Shown one piece after another: positions 17,816-28,269 of a stretch of DNA of 64,000 bases; within the stretch, counting starts at the first letter, position 1, and every line of letters starts with the position of its first letter. A program made the position numbers and the translations under genes. Below the pieces are notes generated by a model, which searched no databases, was not told the origin of the DNA, and saw nothing but the letters and a program-made list of their open reading frames with translations. Source of the stretch: Pelagovum pacificum (lineage in GTDB: Bacteria; Pseudomonadota; Alphaproteobacteria; Rhodobacterales; Rhodobacteraceae); assembly GCF_016134045.1 (NCBI RefSeq), contig NZ_CP065915.1, forward strand, positions 1,302,001 through 1,366,000, written 5' to 3'.

Positions 17816-19597
17816 TCAGCCGTAGATCCAGAGGATGCCGCAGCAGGCGGCGAGCGCGGCGACGATGTTCATGATGAGGCCGACCTTCACGAAGTCCATG
17901 AACTGGTAGTTCCCGGCGCCATAGACCAGTGTGTTGGTCTGGTAGCCGATCGGCGTCGCGAAGCTCGCCGAAGCCCCGAACATGACCGCGACCGTCAACG
18001 CCCTCGGGTCGAGGCCGGTGCTCTCCGCCAGCCCGATGGCGATCGGGGTGAAGACCACCGCAACCGCGTTGTTGGTCACCGTCTCCGTCAGCGCCGAGGC
18101 GAGCAGATAGACCGCCAGGAGTGCGAAGAAGGGCGGCAGGCTGGAGATCGGAGGTGACAGCCACTGCACGATAAGGTCGACCGCCCCGGTGTTCTGAAGG
18201 CCCAGCCCGACGATCAGCATCGTGAAGATGAGCACGAGGATCGAGCCGTCGACGGCGGCCCAGGCCTCGTCGGCATCGATACAACGCAGGATCAGGATTC
18301 CGGCGACCGCCAGCATCGACAGCGTGGCGATGTCGAACCAGCCGAACCCGGCGAGCAGCACAACGGCCGCCAGCGCCGTCAGCACGAGAGGGGCGCGCCC
18401 GCGCCGGAAGGCACGGCCCGTGGGGCGGCTGACGGACACGAGCTGCGCCTCGTCTTCGAGCTTCTGGAAGGCGTTCGCCGGCCCCTCCAGCAGCAGCTTG
18501 TCGGCGGGTCGCAGGCGCACTGCGCCCAGGTTCGGTCCCGCGTTGTGCCCGTGCCGGTGCGCGCCGAGCACCCGAACCCCGAAGCGCCGGCCAAGCGACA
18601 TGTTCAGCAACGTCCGTCCCTGGCTCGACTTGAGGGGGGAGACGACGACCTCGACCCGGATCAGTTCGTCCGTCACCGGCTCGCCCCGGCGAAGACCGAC
18701 CTTCAGCCCCGGATCGTCGTGCAGCGTCAGCAGTTCCGATGTCGGCCCGCGAAAGATCACGGTGTCGCCCTGTTCCAGCACTTGCTCGGTCAGCGGCGCG
18801 GGCAGCGACTTCCCCTTGCGCAGGACGGAGACGACCTTGATCCCGCCCCGGCTGAACGCCGGCGTTTCGGACAGGGGTTTGCCGGCGTAGGTCTCGTCGG
18901 CCAGCACCGCTTCGGACAGGAACACCGTCTCGCCGAGCATCTGGTCGGGATCGCTCGCGTCGCGGTCCGGCAGGAGCAGCGGGCCGAGCAGCGCCAGCGT
19001 CGCACCGCCGGCGGCGGCGACCATCAGTCCGATCGGCGTGATCTCGAAGATGGTGAAACGCTCGAGGCCCTGGCCCTGCGCGACGCCATCGACCAGCAGG
19101 TTGGTCGAGGTGCCGATCAGCGTGCAGGTCCCGCCGAGGATCGCGACGTAGGACAGCGGAATCAGCAGCCGCGTCGGCGCCATCTTCAGCTCCGCCGCGA
19201 GCCGGATGACCACCGGAATCAGCACCAGAACGACCGGCGTGTTGTTCACGAACCCCGACGCCAGAAGCGTCACGCCGAGGATCACCCCGAGCGCGAGGGT
19301 CGGGTTCGCACGCGCCTGCGCGATCACGAGGTTGGAGATCGCCTCCAGCACACCGGTCCGCACCAGGGCGCCCGACAGCACGAACATCGCGGCGATGGTC
19401 AGCGGGGCGGGGTTGGAGAAGACCGACAGCAGCTCGTCCGGGCCGACATAGCCGAGCACGACGAACAGTGCGGCGATTCCCGCTGCCGGTACTTCGGGCG
19501 GGTAGAGTTCGAGGATGAACAGCACGAACAACGCGAAGATCGCGGCGAGGGCGATCATCGCGTCGTAGTCACTCGCCAGTTGGATGATCGCGTCCAT
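17816..19597 (-). CDS. SLC13/DASS-family anion permease with two TrkA-C domains
   Basis: A 593-residue inner-membrane protein. Several N-terminal helices are followed at about residues 200-370 by two soluble TrkA-C (RCK-C) modules, then a second helix block ending with TNNAVAVVFTPIAIGLAE. This order is typical of bacterial SLC13 members often annotated as sulfate, citrate or divalent-anion symporters. The motifs FVNNTPVVLVLIPV and LIGTSTNLLVDG correspond to the substrate and sodium sites of the family. The ATG at 19597 was chosen because residues encoded upstream are hydrophilic and the first helix follows it at once. The gene converges with the kinase gene, 9 bases apart. Confidence 0.88.
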   Translation of the reverse strand: MDAIIQLASDYDAMIALAAIFALFVLFILELYPPEVPAAGIAALFVVLGYVGPDELLSVFSNPAPLTIAAMFVLSGALVRTGVLEAISNLVIAQARANPTLALGVILGVTLLASGFVNNTPVVLVLIPVVIRLAAELKMAPTRLLIPLSYVAILGGTCTLIGTSTNLLVDGVAQGQGLERFTIFEITPIGLMVAAAGGATLALLGPLLLPDRDASDPDQMLGETVFLSEAVLADETYAGKPLSETPAFSRGGIKVVSVLRKGKSLPAPLTEQVLEQGDTVIFRGPTSELLTLHDDPGLKVGLRRGEPVTDELIRVEVVVSPLKSSQGRTLLNMSLGRRFGVRVLGAHRHGHNAGPNLGAVRLRPADKLLLEGPANAFQKLEDEAQLVSVSRPTGRAFRRGRAPLVLTALAAVVLLAGFGWFDIATLSMLAVAGILILRCIDADEAWAAVDGSILVLIFTMLIVGLGLQNTGAVDLIVQWLSPPISSLPPFFALLAVYLLASALTETVTNNAVAVVFTPIAIGLAESTGLDPRALTVAVMFGASASFATPIGYQTNTLVYGAGNYQFMDFVKVGLIMNIVAALAACCGILWIYG

Positions 19598-19943
19598 GCT
19601 CGTCAGACAATCGTTTCGGGGCAGCGGGCCAGTCGTCGATTGGCACAGGCACCGGTACCGGATCCATCGCCCGTCGGACTGGGGATCGCGAAACGATGAG
19701 GCGCCTGTATCGAGCTCATGGCAAGCCCGGATGAACCTTCCCTGTCGCGCGAACAATGCTGAAACGCAACGAGATAATCGCGGCGTCTGGCCGGTGCCCC
19801 TGTGCGGCCGCCGGGACGTCGCCAGGCGGCCAGACCACCGAACGCTGAATCAAAGTCATCGGACCACCGCAAACACCGAAATGTCCGCAGCGGTCCGATT
19901 GGTCGACTGATCCGATTGCCCCGGTAGGCTTGGGTGTGGTCCC
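19598..19943. other. Intergenic region, 346 bases, upstream of the SLC13 gene
   Basis: No credible gene lies here. It separates two minus-strand genes. A loose inverted repeat (ATCGGACC at 19858-19865, GGTCCGAT at 19892-19899, 26 bases apart) may end the kinase-like transcript. The rest presumably holds the promoter of the SLC13 gene; I see no clear operator. Confidence 0.45.
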
Positions 19944-21092
19944 TCAGGCCGCGAGCGGCATTTCGGTCGTCAGCACTTCGGGAATTGCCGTCTTGAGCGT
20001 GACGCCATCGGCCCTCGACTGCTGCATTGTGAAGCGCGCGCCGATCACGCGGCTCAGCGTGTCGATCAGGGACAGGCGCAGGGTGACGGGCGTGGCCGTC
20101 TCCGCATTGGCCGATCGCGCGCCAGTTCCACTCTCCAGCTGGTCGAAGTGATGGGCAAGCCGTGGCGGCACGTCCTCCAGCGACAGCACACCTTCGGAGC
20201 TGGTTGCGGATATGCTGATTCCGTCCGCGTCGCGGGTGAGCCTGAAGGCGACATGCCCACCCTGCGGTGTGACGGAGATCGCGGCATGAAGCGTTGTCGC
20301 CAGGAGCGTCTTGGCGGCGGAGCGGACAGTATGCGCGGTCAGGGCCTCGGGGCCGTGCAGCGTGACCGTCACGCCGGTCTTCTCAGCATGGAGGTGTTCG
20401 AGGTTCACGGCATCGCTGGCGAGCGCGACGAGGTCGAGGTCCTCGCTGTCTTCGGCGATCTGCGCGGCGCTTTGCGTGTCCGACAGGTCGATCAGCGAGT
20501 TGAGGGTCTGCAGGAGCTGCTCCCCCGAAGTGCCGATCTTGCTGACGAAGGTTTGGTACTTCTGGTTGCCGAGCGGCCCGATGGACTCGCTCTTCATCAG
20601 CGACGCAAAGCCGAGGATATGGGTCAGGGGCGTGCGGAAGTCATGCTTCATCCCCGACACCATCCGGAATTTCTCGGCATGGTCCTGCTCGAGCTGCTGG
20701 ATCTGGTACTCGGTGCTCGCCAGCGAACTGTCGAGCCGGGTGATGCATTCCTGAACGCTCGCCATCAGCACACCTGCTTCGTCGGTGTAGTTCGTCGGCA
20801 AGCGTGGCGTCTCGCGGCGCTTGAGGTAGGCGTCCGCCGCGCGGGAGGCGGCGCGGACCGGGGCGAGAAGGGTGTGCATCACGAACATGGTCGCCGCCGT
20901 GCCGATGAGCGTCGCGACCAGCATCGCTCCCAGAACGTCGAGTTGCTCCATCAGCGGCGTCGTATCCGCAAGGAGCACGTAACTCACCGCACCGAACATC
21001 GGCACGTGCACCCCAAGGAAACTCACCAGAAGAATCTTGCCGTTGTAGCTGCGCGGCCAGCTTTTGCCGGCCATGTATTCGTAGAGTTTCAT
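19944..21092 (-). CDS. Histidine-kinase-like membrane protein with degenerate ATPase domain
   Basis: A 382-residue protein with two membrane helices (about 20-42 and 52-76), a HAMP-like linker, a coiled-coil and an intact dimerisation/H-box segment GMKHDFRTPLTHILGFASLM with His150. The following domain has the length of a HATPase domain but lacks a recognisable N-box (the place reads TLLATTLHAAISVT), the DxGxG lid and the second glycine motif. It may therefore not bind ATP and could work as a phosphatase, a phosphotransfer scaffold or a pseudokinase like DivL. The role and partner are unknown. Confidence 0.7.
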   Translation of the reverse strand: MKLYEYMAGKSWPRSYNGKILLVSFLGVHVPMFGAVSYVLLADTTPLMEQLDVLGAMLVATLIGTAATMFVMHTLLAPVRAASRAADAYLKRRETPRLPTNYTDEAGVLMASVQECITRLDSSLASTEYQIQQLEQDHAEKFRMVSGMKHDFRTPLTHILGFASLMKSESIGPLGNQKYQTFVSKIGTSGEQLLQTLNSLIDLSDTQSAAQIAEDSEDLDLVALASDAVNLEHLHAEKTGVTVTLHGPEALTAHTVRSAAKTLLATTLHAAISVTPQGGHVAFRLTRDADGISISATSSEGVLSLEDVPPRLAHHFDQLESGTGARSANAETATPVTLRLSLIDTLSRVIGARFTMQQSRADGVTLKTAIPEVLTTEMPLAA

Positions 21093-21320
21093 AGCACCCG
21101 CTCAGATCGTTTTCTCTTCAGTTGAGTTGTCAACCTGCCAAGTCATTGGGACTGAAGTGGGGCGGAAACTAGGTTACAGGTTAATGGGTTAGGCTTTGTG
21201 AGGGTGAGAAGAAGGCGCGGCAACCGCCGGTTGCCGGGCGACCCGTGGCCAGTCGCGTCAAACGATAGGAGTCCAACTTCGATAACCCGATGCGCCGCGC
21301 AAGGTCACGCCCGCGCAGCT

Positions 21321-22265
21321 TCAGTACCCCGAGCGATGATCGACGGCGCCCGACAGATCGTCCCCGGCGAGGTAGCGGTCGATATTGCCTGCAAGCCGGC
21401 TGGCGAGGCGGCGGTCCGCGTCGGGTGTGACGCCACAGACATGCGGCGTCAGCGTGACCTTCGGATGGGTGTAGTAGGGATGACCGTCCGGCGGTGGCTC
21501 GGGCCATGTCGCGTCCAGCGTCGCACCGCCGACCGTCCCGGTGTCGAGTGCCTCGAGCAGCGCCGCATCGTCTATCAGCGCCCCGCGCGCGACGTTGATG
21601 ACGTGCAGGCCCGGTCGCGCGCCGGACAGAACGTCTGCGTTGAGGATGCCCCGCGTCGCAGTGGTGAGCGGCAGCGACAGGACGAGGTGGTCGCACTCCC
21701 CGGCAAGAGTCGCGAGGCTGGCTGCCATCTCGATCCCCTCCGGCATGGGGCGCGGTCGCCGAACGAGCGCCTTGACCCGCATCCCGACAGCAAGGCCGAG
21801 CCGCGCCGTTGCCAGTCCGATGTCGCCAAGCCCGGCGATCCCCAGAACCTTGCCGGACACGTCCCCAAGCTTGCGCGGTTGCCAGTCCTCGCGCTTGGTG
21901 ACCGGCGGGGCGAGGAAGGATTTCTCCCGCGCGAAGACCGCGGCGATGACGTATTCCGCGATGGCCTTGTCCTGTATGCCGCAGCCTCGCGTGACCAGCG
22001 GCACCTCGAAGACCCAGTCCGGCAGGATCTCGACCCCCGCCGACGTCGTGTGAAGCCACTTCAGATCGAAGGGCCAACCCGGTGGACGGGTCGCATCGCC
22101 CCATTGCGACTGATGCGTGAAGAGCGCTTCGACCCCTGGGCCGACCTCCCACGGAGCCTCGGAGACATCGCGCGCGACGATGACATCCGCGTGGCCCGCG
22201 ATGGCGTCGGTCGGGCCGGCGGGCAGGGAGCTCGCGGCGACGAGGGGTGCGGTCCGGGTCAGCAC
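21321..22265 (-). CDS. D-2-hydroxyacid dehydrogenase (NAD-dependent)
   Basis: A 314-residue cytoplasmic dehydrogenase. The nucleotide-binding motif GIAGLGDIG lies in the middle, followed by the catalytic set: Arg in NVARGALIDD, Glu in WPEPPPDGHP and His in LTPHVCG. It starts at GTG overlapping the fucosidase stop by 7 bases; later ATG codons are possible. As the last gene of the minus-strand arm of a fucoside locus it may reduce or oxidise a hydroxyacid from sugar breakdown, but these enzymes have broad substrates and the assignment is inference. Confidence 0.82.
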   Translation of the reverse strand: MLTRTAPLVAASSLPAGPTDAIAGHADVIVARDVSEAPWEVGPGVEALFTHQSQWGDATRPPGWPFDLKWLHTTSAGVEILPDWVFEVPLVTRGCGIQDKAIAEYVIAAVFAREKSFLAPPVTKREDWQPRKLGDVSGKVLGIAGLGDIGLATARLGLAVGMRVKALVRRPRPMPEGIEMAASLATLAGECDHLVLSLPLTTATRGILNADVLSGARPGLHVINVARGALIDDAALLEALDTGTVGGATLDATWPEPPPDGHPYYTHPKVTLTPHVCGVTPDADRRLASRLAGNIDRYLAGDDLSGAVDHRSGY

Positions 22266-23554
22266 AGCGCCAGCTCGATTACGGGGACCACGGCGTCCGG
22301 TTTCTTCACGGGAAGTTCGAGGACGAGGTCGCCGGGCCGCGATCTGATCTGCATGTTCTCATGCGGATCGTCGGGGGCAGGGGCGACGATACCGACTTCG
22401 CCGCCGTCCGTCATCAGCCGGGCCTGACTGACCTTCCCCTGAAGCCCCGGCAAATGCAGGTGCCGGAACGGCCAGGCGAAGACATGAACGTACAGGCGGT
22501 CGCCCTTGCGGGTCAGGCGGCAATCCTGTGCCGGCGGCAGGTCGGCGGCGGTGCAGCCCCGGATTGCCGGCGCGTGATGGTGCATCCACGTGGCGTAGGT
22601 CTCGAGCGCCTCGGTCGCCTGCGGATCGAATTCGCCGCGGGCGGTCGGCCCGACGTTCATCAGCAGGTTGCCCCCCTTGGACACGGTATCGGCGAGCAGA
22701 CGGATCAGCTGTCCCGGGCTCTTGGCGGACCCCATGTCGCGGGCGTAGCCCCAGGGGCCCGACAGGGTATGGCAGGCCTCCCACGTCACCCGCGCGCCGT
22801 CACGCTCTGGCCATTCGGGGGGCGAGAGCTGTTCAGGCGTCACGACGTCGGGGGCCTCCTCGGGCAGCCCGAGGCGGTTGTTGACAATGATCCCGGGCGC
22901 CAGTCGCCGGACGAGGGCGAGCAGCGCCTCGCTGTTCCAGTCGTCCCGGCCCTTTCCAGTCAGGCCGTTCTCCGCCCGGTCGGGATAGGAGAAGTCGAAC
23001 CAGATGATGTCGAGCGGACCGTATCCGGTGAGCAGTTCCTCGACCTGCGCGAACATGTAGCTGCGGTAGCGCTCCATGTCGCGCTCGGCGTTCAGCGCGA
23101 TGGCGTCGGGATGGTTTCGCAGCGGGTGCACCGGGTCGATGGTGAAGTCGGGATGGTGCCAGTCGATTAGCGAGTAGTAGATGCCGACCCGCAGCCCCTC
23201 GGCCCGGAAGGCGTCGAGGATGTCGCGCAGGGCATCGCGCCCGAACGGAGTATTGGTTGCCTTGAAATCGGTGAAGGCGCTGTCCCAGAGGCAGAAGCCT
23301 TCGTGGTGCTTTGCGGTCACGACGACGTAGCGCATCCCCGCTGCCTTCGCCTTGCGGGCCCAGTCCGCCGGATCGAAGAGGTCGGGATCGAACTGGTCGA
23401 GGTAGGCGGCATAGTCCTCCGGCGGCGTCTGCTCGCGGGTCTGGACCCATTCGTGCCGGGCCGGGATCGCGTACAGCCCCCAATGAATGAAGAGGCCGAA
23501 CCGTGCATCGGTGAACCACGCGGTGCGGGCCATCGCAGGTTGATCCGCGCTCAT
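22259..23554 (-). CDS. Alpha-L-fucosidase, glycoside hydrolase family 29
   Basis: A 431-residue enzyme. The N-terminal WFTDARFGLFIHWGLYAIPA and KHHEGFCLWDS are hallmark GH29 blocks, and the aspartate in DIIWFDFSYPD is the expected catalytic nucleophile. A short C-terminal beta domain follows. There is no signal peptide, so it should cleave alpha-L-fucose from imported oligosaccharides in the cytoplasm. The ATG at 23554 overlaps the stop of the permease gene (ATGA), which ties it to the importer operon. The linkage preference is not readable from sequence. Confidence 0.9.
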   Translation of the reverse strand: MSADQPAMARTAWFTDARFGLFIHWGLYAIPARHEWVQTREQTPPEDYAAYLDQFDPDLFDPADWARKAKAAGMRYVVVTAKHHEGFCLWDSAFTDFKATNTPFGRDALRDILDAFRAEGLRVGIYYSLIDWHHPDFTIDPVHPLRNHPDAIALNAERDMERYRSYMFAQVEELLTGYGPLDIIWFDFSYPDRAENGLTGKGRDDWNSEALLALVRRLAPGIIVNNRLGLPEEAPDVVTPEQLSPPEWPERDGARVTWEACHTLSGPWGYARDMGSAKSPGQLIRLLADTVSKGGNLLMNVGPTARGEFDPQATEALETYATWMHHHAPAIRGCTAADLPPAQDCRLTRKGDRLYVHVFAWPFRHLHLPGLQGKVSQARLMTDGGEVGIVAPAPDDPHENMQIRSRPGDLVLELPVKKPDAVVPVIELALC

Positions 23555-24419
23555 GGCCGCGGATCCAACAGGTCGCGGAGGCCGTCCCCGAGCAGGTTGA
23601 AGCCGAGCACCATGACCATCACGGCGAGGCCGGGAAAGAGGGATAGATACACGTTCACTCCTATGAAGTTGCGTCCCTCGCTCATCATCGCGCCCCATTC
23701 GGGCAGCGGTGGCTGCGCGCCAAGGCCGAGGAACGACAGGCTGGCCGCCGACAGCAGGACGGTGCCCGCCGTGAGCGTCGCCTGGACGATGATCGGCGCC
23801 AGCGCGTTGCGCAGCATCTGGTCGAACATGATGCGGAGGCGACCGGCGCCGAGCGCGCGGGCGGCCTCGACATATTCCATCTCTCGCAGGCCGAGCGCGA
23901 TGTTGCGCGTCAGGCGGGCGTAGACGGGGATCGAGAAGACGGCGTTTGCGATCAGCAGGTTGATGAGGCTCGGGCCCAGGATCGACACGATCAGGATCGC
24001 GAGGACAACGGCGGGAAAGGCGAAGATCACGTCCATCGTCCACATGATGGCCGCGTCGACACGCCGGCCGGCGGTGCCGGAGATCAGCCCCAGCGGCACA
24101 CCGATCAGGACGGCGAGCCCGGCGCAGACCACCGCCTCGAGCAGCGAGATACGCGCGCCGTAGATGACGCGGGTGAAGATGTCGCGCCCGAACTGGTCGG
24201 TGCCGAAGGGATGCGCCAGCGACGGGGGCTGAAGGCTCTGCATCAAGTCCTGCTGATAGGGCTCACCCGTGGTGATGAACGGCGCGAAGATCGCGGCGAA
24301 GACGATCAGTCCGATCAGCAGGGCGCCGATCAGCAGGTTCGGGCGACGCACCCACCAGCGCAACGTCAGGGCGGGGCGCGCAGGACGGGGACGGCTGGGC
24401 CGGGAAGAGGTCACGGTCA

Positions 24420-24420
<1 letters not shown>
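23551..24420 (-). CDS. ABC transporter permease, DppC type (fucoside locus)
   Basis: A 289-residue inner-membrane permease. It shows the DppC features HPFGTDQFGRDIFTRVIYGAR, an EAA loop (EAARALGAGRLRIMFDQML) and a C-terminal LLGDGLRDLLDP. The ATG at 24420 shares a base with the stop of the DppB-type gene, and the gene's own stop overlaps the fucosidase start. Between a family-5 binding protein and a GH29 enzyme, it most likely carries fucosylated oligosaccharides rather than peptides. Confidence 0.9.
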
Positions 24421-25340
<920 letters not shown>

Positions 25341-25410
25341 CGGACATGCTCCAGTGTCCGGCCCGGCCGCGTCGCCTCAAGCGTGCGGCCGGGTGGAGTT
25401 GGGGAGGAGA

Positions 25411-25434
25411 GGATGCCGGCGCGGGCCGGCATCC
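25411..25434 (-). terminator. Perfect hairpin after the fucoside binding-protein gene
   Basis: GGATGCCGGC (25411-25420) and GCCGGCATCC (25425-25434) form a perfect 10-base-pair stem with a 4-base loop. It lies 8 bases past the stop of the minus-strand binding-protein gene and before the permeases. There is no T tract, so partial termination or transcript protection is likely. Confidence 0.6.
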
Positions 25435-25442
25435 GCTTTGGC

Positions 25443-26975
25443 TCACTCGGCGACGGACACGCCCTTGGCGACCAGAAGGCCGCCGGGACGGACCCAGACA
25501 CCCTCGATGCCCGAACGCGTCGCGTAGAGGTCGACGGGCTTGTAGAGCAGCACGTGCGGGGCCTCTTCGTTGATGATGTTCTGCGCCTCGAGGTACAGTT
25601 CCATCCGCCGGTCGGTGTCGCTGATGCTCGCCGCCTCGTCGAGAACCTCGTCGAGCCGCTCGCTGTGATAGAAGCCGATATTGGCGTCGGTCGGCGTGAA
25701 GCTGTCGCTGTGGTAGAGCGCGCGCAGCTGCGTGTCCGCGTCCAGCGTCGCCGACGAGAAGGAGGCGATCACCATGTCGACGTCCTGCTCGGCCTTCTCT
25801 TCGGGCCCGGCGAACATCACGTCCGACATCACCCCGCTTTCAAGCCGCGTGATGTTGAGCTGGATACCCGCCGGTTCCCACATGCCCTGAAGGGCCTGCG
25901 CGATCTGGGTCTCCTGCTCCTGCACGAAGAGGTTCACCTCGACACCGTCGGGGTAGCCGGCCTCTTCCAGGAGCTGCCGGGCCATGTCGATGTCGTAAGT
26001 GTAGGGCTCGAGCGTGTCGTCGTAGCCGAACACCGCCTCGCCGAGCGGCGAGTTCGCGGGCGAGCCGTAGCCGAAGAGCAGCGCCTGAACGAGGGCTTCC
26101 CGGTCGGTGGCGTAGTTCACGGCCTGCCGGACTTCCATCGAATCGAACGGCTCGATCTGGGTGTTGAGCGCGGCCCAGAAGACCCGGCTCGACGCGTCGG
26201 AGTTCAGCTCGAACCCGTCGGCGGCCTCGATCTGCTGCGCGAAGGTCGGGGCAGGGGCGTTCACCACGTCCACTTCACCGGCCATCAGCGCCATGCTGGC
26301 GACCGAGGCTTCCGGCGTCCAGACCCAGCGAAGCTCGTCGACCTCGGGCGCGTCGCCCCAATAGCCGTCATAGGCCTGTTGAAGCACGAATTCGCCGCTT
26401 GACCATTCGACGAGTTCGAACGGACCGGTGCCACCGCCGCCGGTCTCGAGCGTGCCGGCTTCACCGGCTTCCGGGCTCACGATGGCGGCGTGCATCATTG
26501 CCATGAGCGCGGGGAACGCCGGGTACACGGTCTTCAGCGAGAATTCGGCTGTCATCGGATCGACAGCCGTGACGGAGTCGATGATCGGGCGGAAACGGCC
26601 ACCGCTGGGCAGGCCGAGCGACTCGTCCAGAAGCCTCTCGAACGTGTAGACCACCGCGTCGGCGTCGAAGGGTGTGCCGTCGTGGAACGTGACACCCTCG
26701 CGCAGCGTGAAGGTCCAGGTCATGCCGTCTTCGCTGACGCTCCACTCGGTGGCGAGACCGGGCTGCTGCGTCAGGTCCTCGTCGAGCGCGACGAGGTTTT
26801 CGTACATCGCGTCGAGCACGCTCATGTTGTAGGTGCCGCCCATCGTTCCGGGCTCCATGCTCTGGGGCGCTTCCCCCTGCATGATTGTCACGGTCTGCGC
26901 CGCAGCCGGCACCGCCAAAGCGGTAGATGCCAGAAGCGCCGTAATCATTGCGACCGAGTTTCGGGTCTTGGTCAT
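25443..26975 (-). CDS. Family-5 ABC transporter substrate-binding protein (fucoside locus)
   Basis: A 510-residue periplasmic binding protein of the SBP_bac_5 family. The ATG at 26975 gives a signal peptide ending AAA-QTV; an upstream in-frame ATG would add a charged leader and is rejected. Typical motifs are ATEWSVSEDGMTWTFTLREG and FHDGTPFDADAVVYTFER. It heads the minus-strand arm (binding protein, two permeases, fucosidase, dehydrogenase). Family-5 proteins also bind oligosaccharides, and the neighbours make a fucosylated glycan the likely ligand. Confidence 0.88.
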   Translation of the reverse strand: MTKTRNSVAMITALLASTALAVPAAAQTVTIMQGEAPQSMEPGTMGGTYNMSVLDAMYENLVALDEDLTQQPGLATEWSVSEDGMTWTFTLREGVTFHDGTPFDADAVVYTFERLLDESLGLPSGGRFRPIIDSVTAVDPMTAEFSLKTVYPAFPALMAMMHAAIVSPEAGEAGTLETGGGGTGPFELVEWSSGEFVLQQAYDGYWGDAPEVDELRWVWTPEASVASMALMAGEVDVVNAPAPTFAQQIEAADGFELNSDASSRVFWAALNTQIEPFDSMEVRQAVNYATDREALVQALLFGYGSPANSPLGEAVFGYDDTLEPYTYDIDMARQLLEEAGYPDGVEVNLFVQEQETQIAQALQGMWEPAGIQLNITRLESGVMSDVMFAGPEEKAEQDVDMVIASFSSATLDADTQLRALYHSDSFTPTDANIGFYHSERLDEVLDEAASISDTDRRMELYLEAQNIINEEAPHVLLYKPVDLYATRSGIEGVWVRPGGLLVAKGVSVAE

Positions 26976-27099
26976 GGTGTGTCTCCCTGTCCGGAGTTGC
27001 TGTCGTAACGGCAAACTTATTACATTGTTTGTCTTAAGTACCCTTGTTTTACTTCAGAACCAAAAATATAAGTCAAGCCATTATGCTGTTGGACGGCCA

Positions 27100-28269
27100 A
27101 TGTTGACCCTAACTGATCCACATCGTGCACTTCTCGGGGCAGTTCGTGCCTCCGGACCGCTCAGCCGGACCGAACTTGCGATCGCGACCGGCTACAGTCG
27201 GGCGGCCGTCACGACGATGACTCGCGAGATGCTGGAGAACGGCATCCTGAGAGAGGGTGAGACGGTCTATGGGCAGGGGCGCCCCTCCGTCCGGCTGGAC
27301 CTCGATGCCGATGGCGCCTGCTTCGTGGGGCTTGCCCTGTTCGAGGATCCCATCCCGGCCGTGCTGATCGACCTTCAGGGCGCCGTGCGGGCCCGGGCCT
27401 CGATCCCGTGGACCAACGATACCGAACAGTTGGCCGACTCGATCGCCGGAATGTTGCCGCAGCTGGTCGCGGATGCCGGCGTTCCCGAGGACCGGGTGAT
27501 CGGGATCGGCGCCGCCGTGCCGGGCTTCGTCGACGAATGCCAGGAGGTCTGCCTGCAGTCGAGCTTCATGGGCTGGCGCGACATCAACGTCGCCCGCCCC
27601 ATCGCGGAGCGCACCGGCCTCGCCACTTTCATCGAGAACGACGCCAACGCCGTCGCCATCGGCGAGCGCCTGTTCGGCGCCGCGCGGGAACAGGACGATT
27701 TCGCGCTGGTCTCGCTCGGTGCGGGGATCGGTTGCGCGCTCGTCGTCGGCGGTCACCTGAGGCGCGGGCACTCGGGCGGAGCGGGCGAGATTTCGCACGC
27801 CACTTACGTGCTGGACGGGCCGCCCTGCCGGTGTGGCAAGCGCGGGTGCCTGACCACCATTTCCTCGGGACGCGCGGTGCTGAACGCGGCGCGCGAGCGG
27901 GGCCTCGACTGCTCCACCGCCGAAGAGGTGGAGGCGCTGGCCGAACGCGGCGACCATGCCGCGGTCGAGATCATCCACCGGGCGGGCAGCATCCTCGGCC
28001 TCGCCATTTCCAATCTGATCCAGACGACCGATCCCGCCGTCGTCATCGTCATCCTGCATTTCAGCGCGCTCGACGGGTTGATGCACCGGGTGACGCAGCA
28101 CGCGGTCGAAACGAACCTCATGCCGCGCGTCGCCCCGCACGCGAAGCTGATCTTCGAAAAGGTCTCGCCCGAAATCTGGTGTCGCGGTGCGGCATCGGTG
28201 GCGACGGGGCGCGTCATGTTCCCCCGGGACCAGCGGTCCGGACAGCCTCGGGCAACCGTGGACGCATGA
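27100..28269 (+). CDS. ROK-family transcriptional regulator
   Basis: A 389-residue protein with an N-terminal winged helix (SRTELAIATGYSRAAVTTMTRE) and a ROK domain. The ROK part keeps IENDANAVAIGE, the glycine-rich GHSGGAGEISH and the zinc set CRCGKRGC, but the N-terminal phosphate loop DxGGT of the sugar kinases is replaced by GLALFEDP. It is therefore a sugar-sensing repressor like NagC/Mlc rather than a kinase. It is divergent from the binding-protein gene across 124 AT-rich bases, where it probably binds. The ATG at 27100 was preferred over distant upstream starts because the HTH follows directly. Confidence 0.85.
   Translation: MLTLTDPHRALLGAVRASGPLSRTELAIATGYSRAAVTTMTREMLENGILREGETVYGQGRPSVRLDLDADGACFVGLALFEDPIPAVLIDLQGAVRARASIPWTNDTEQLADSIAGMLPQLVADAGVPEDRVIGIGAAVPGFVDECQEVCLQSSFMGWRDINVARPIAERTGLATFIENDANAVAIGERLFGAAREQDDFALVSLGAGIGCALVVGGHLRRGHSGGAGEISHATYVLDGPPCRCGKRGCLTTISSGRAVLNAARERGLDCSTAEEVEALAERGDHAAVEIIHRAGSILGLAISNLIQTTDPAVVIVILHFSALDGLMHRVTQHAVETNLMPRVAPHAKLIFEKVSPEIWCRGAASVATGRVMFPRDQRSGQPRATVDA

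Noticed and set aside
23555..24043. Upstream extension of the fucosidase frame
   Set aside because: It overlaps the DppC-type permease gene on the same strand in another frame, and GH29 homology begins after the ATG at 23554.
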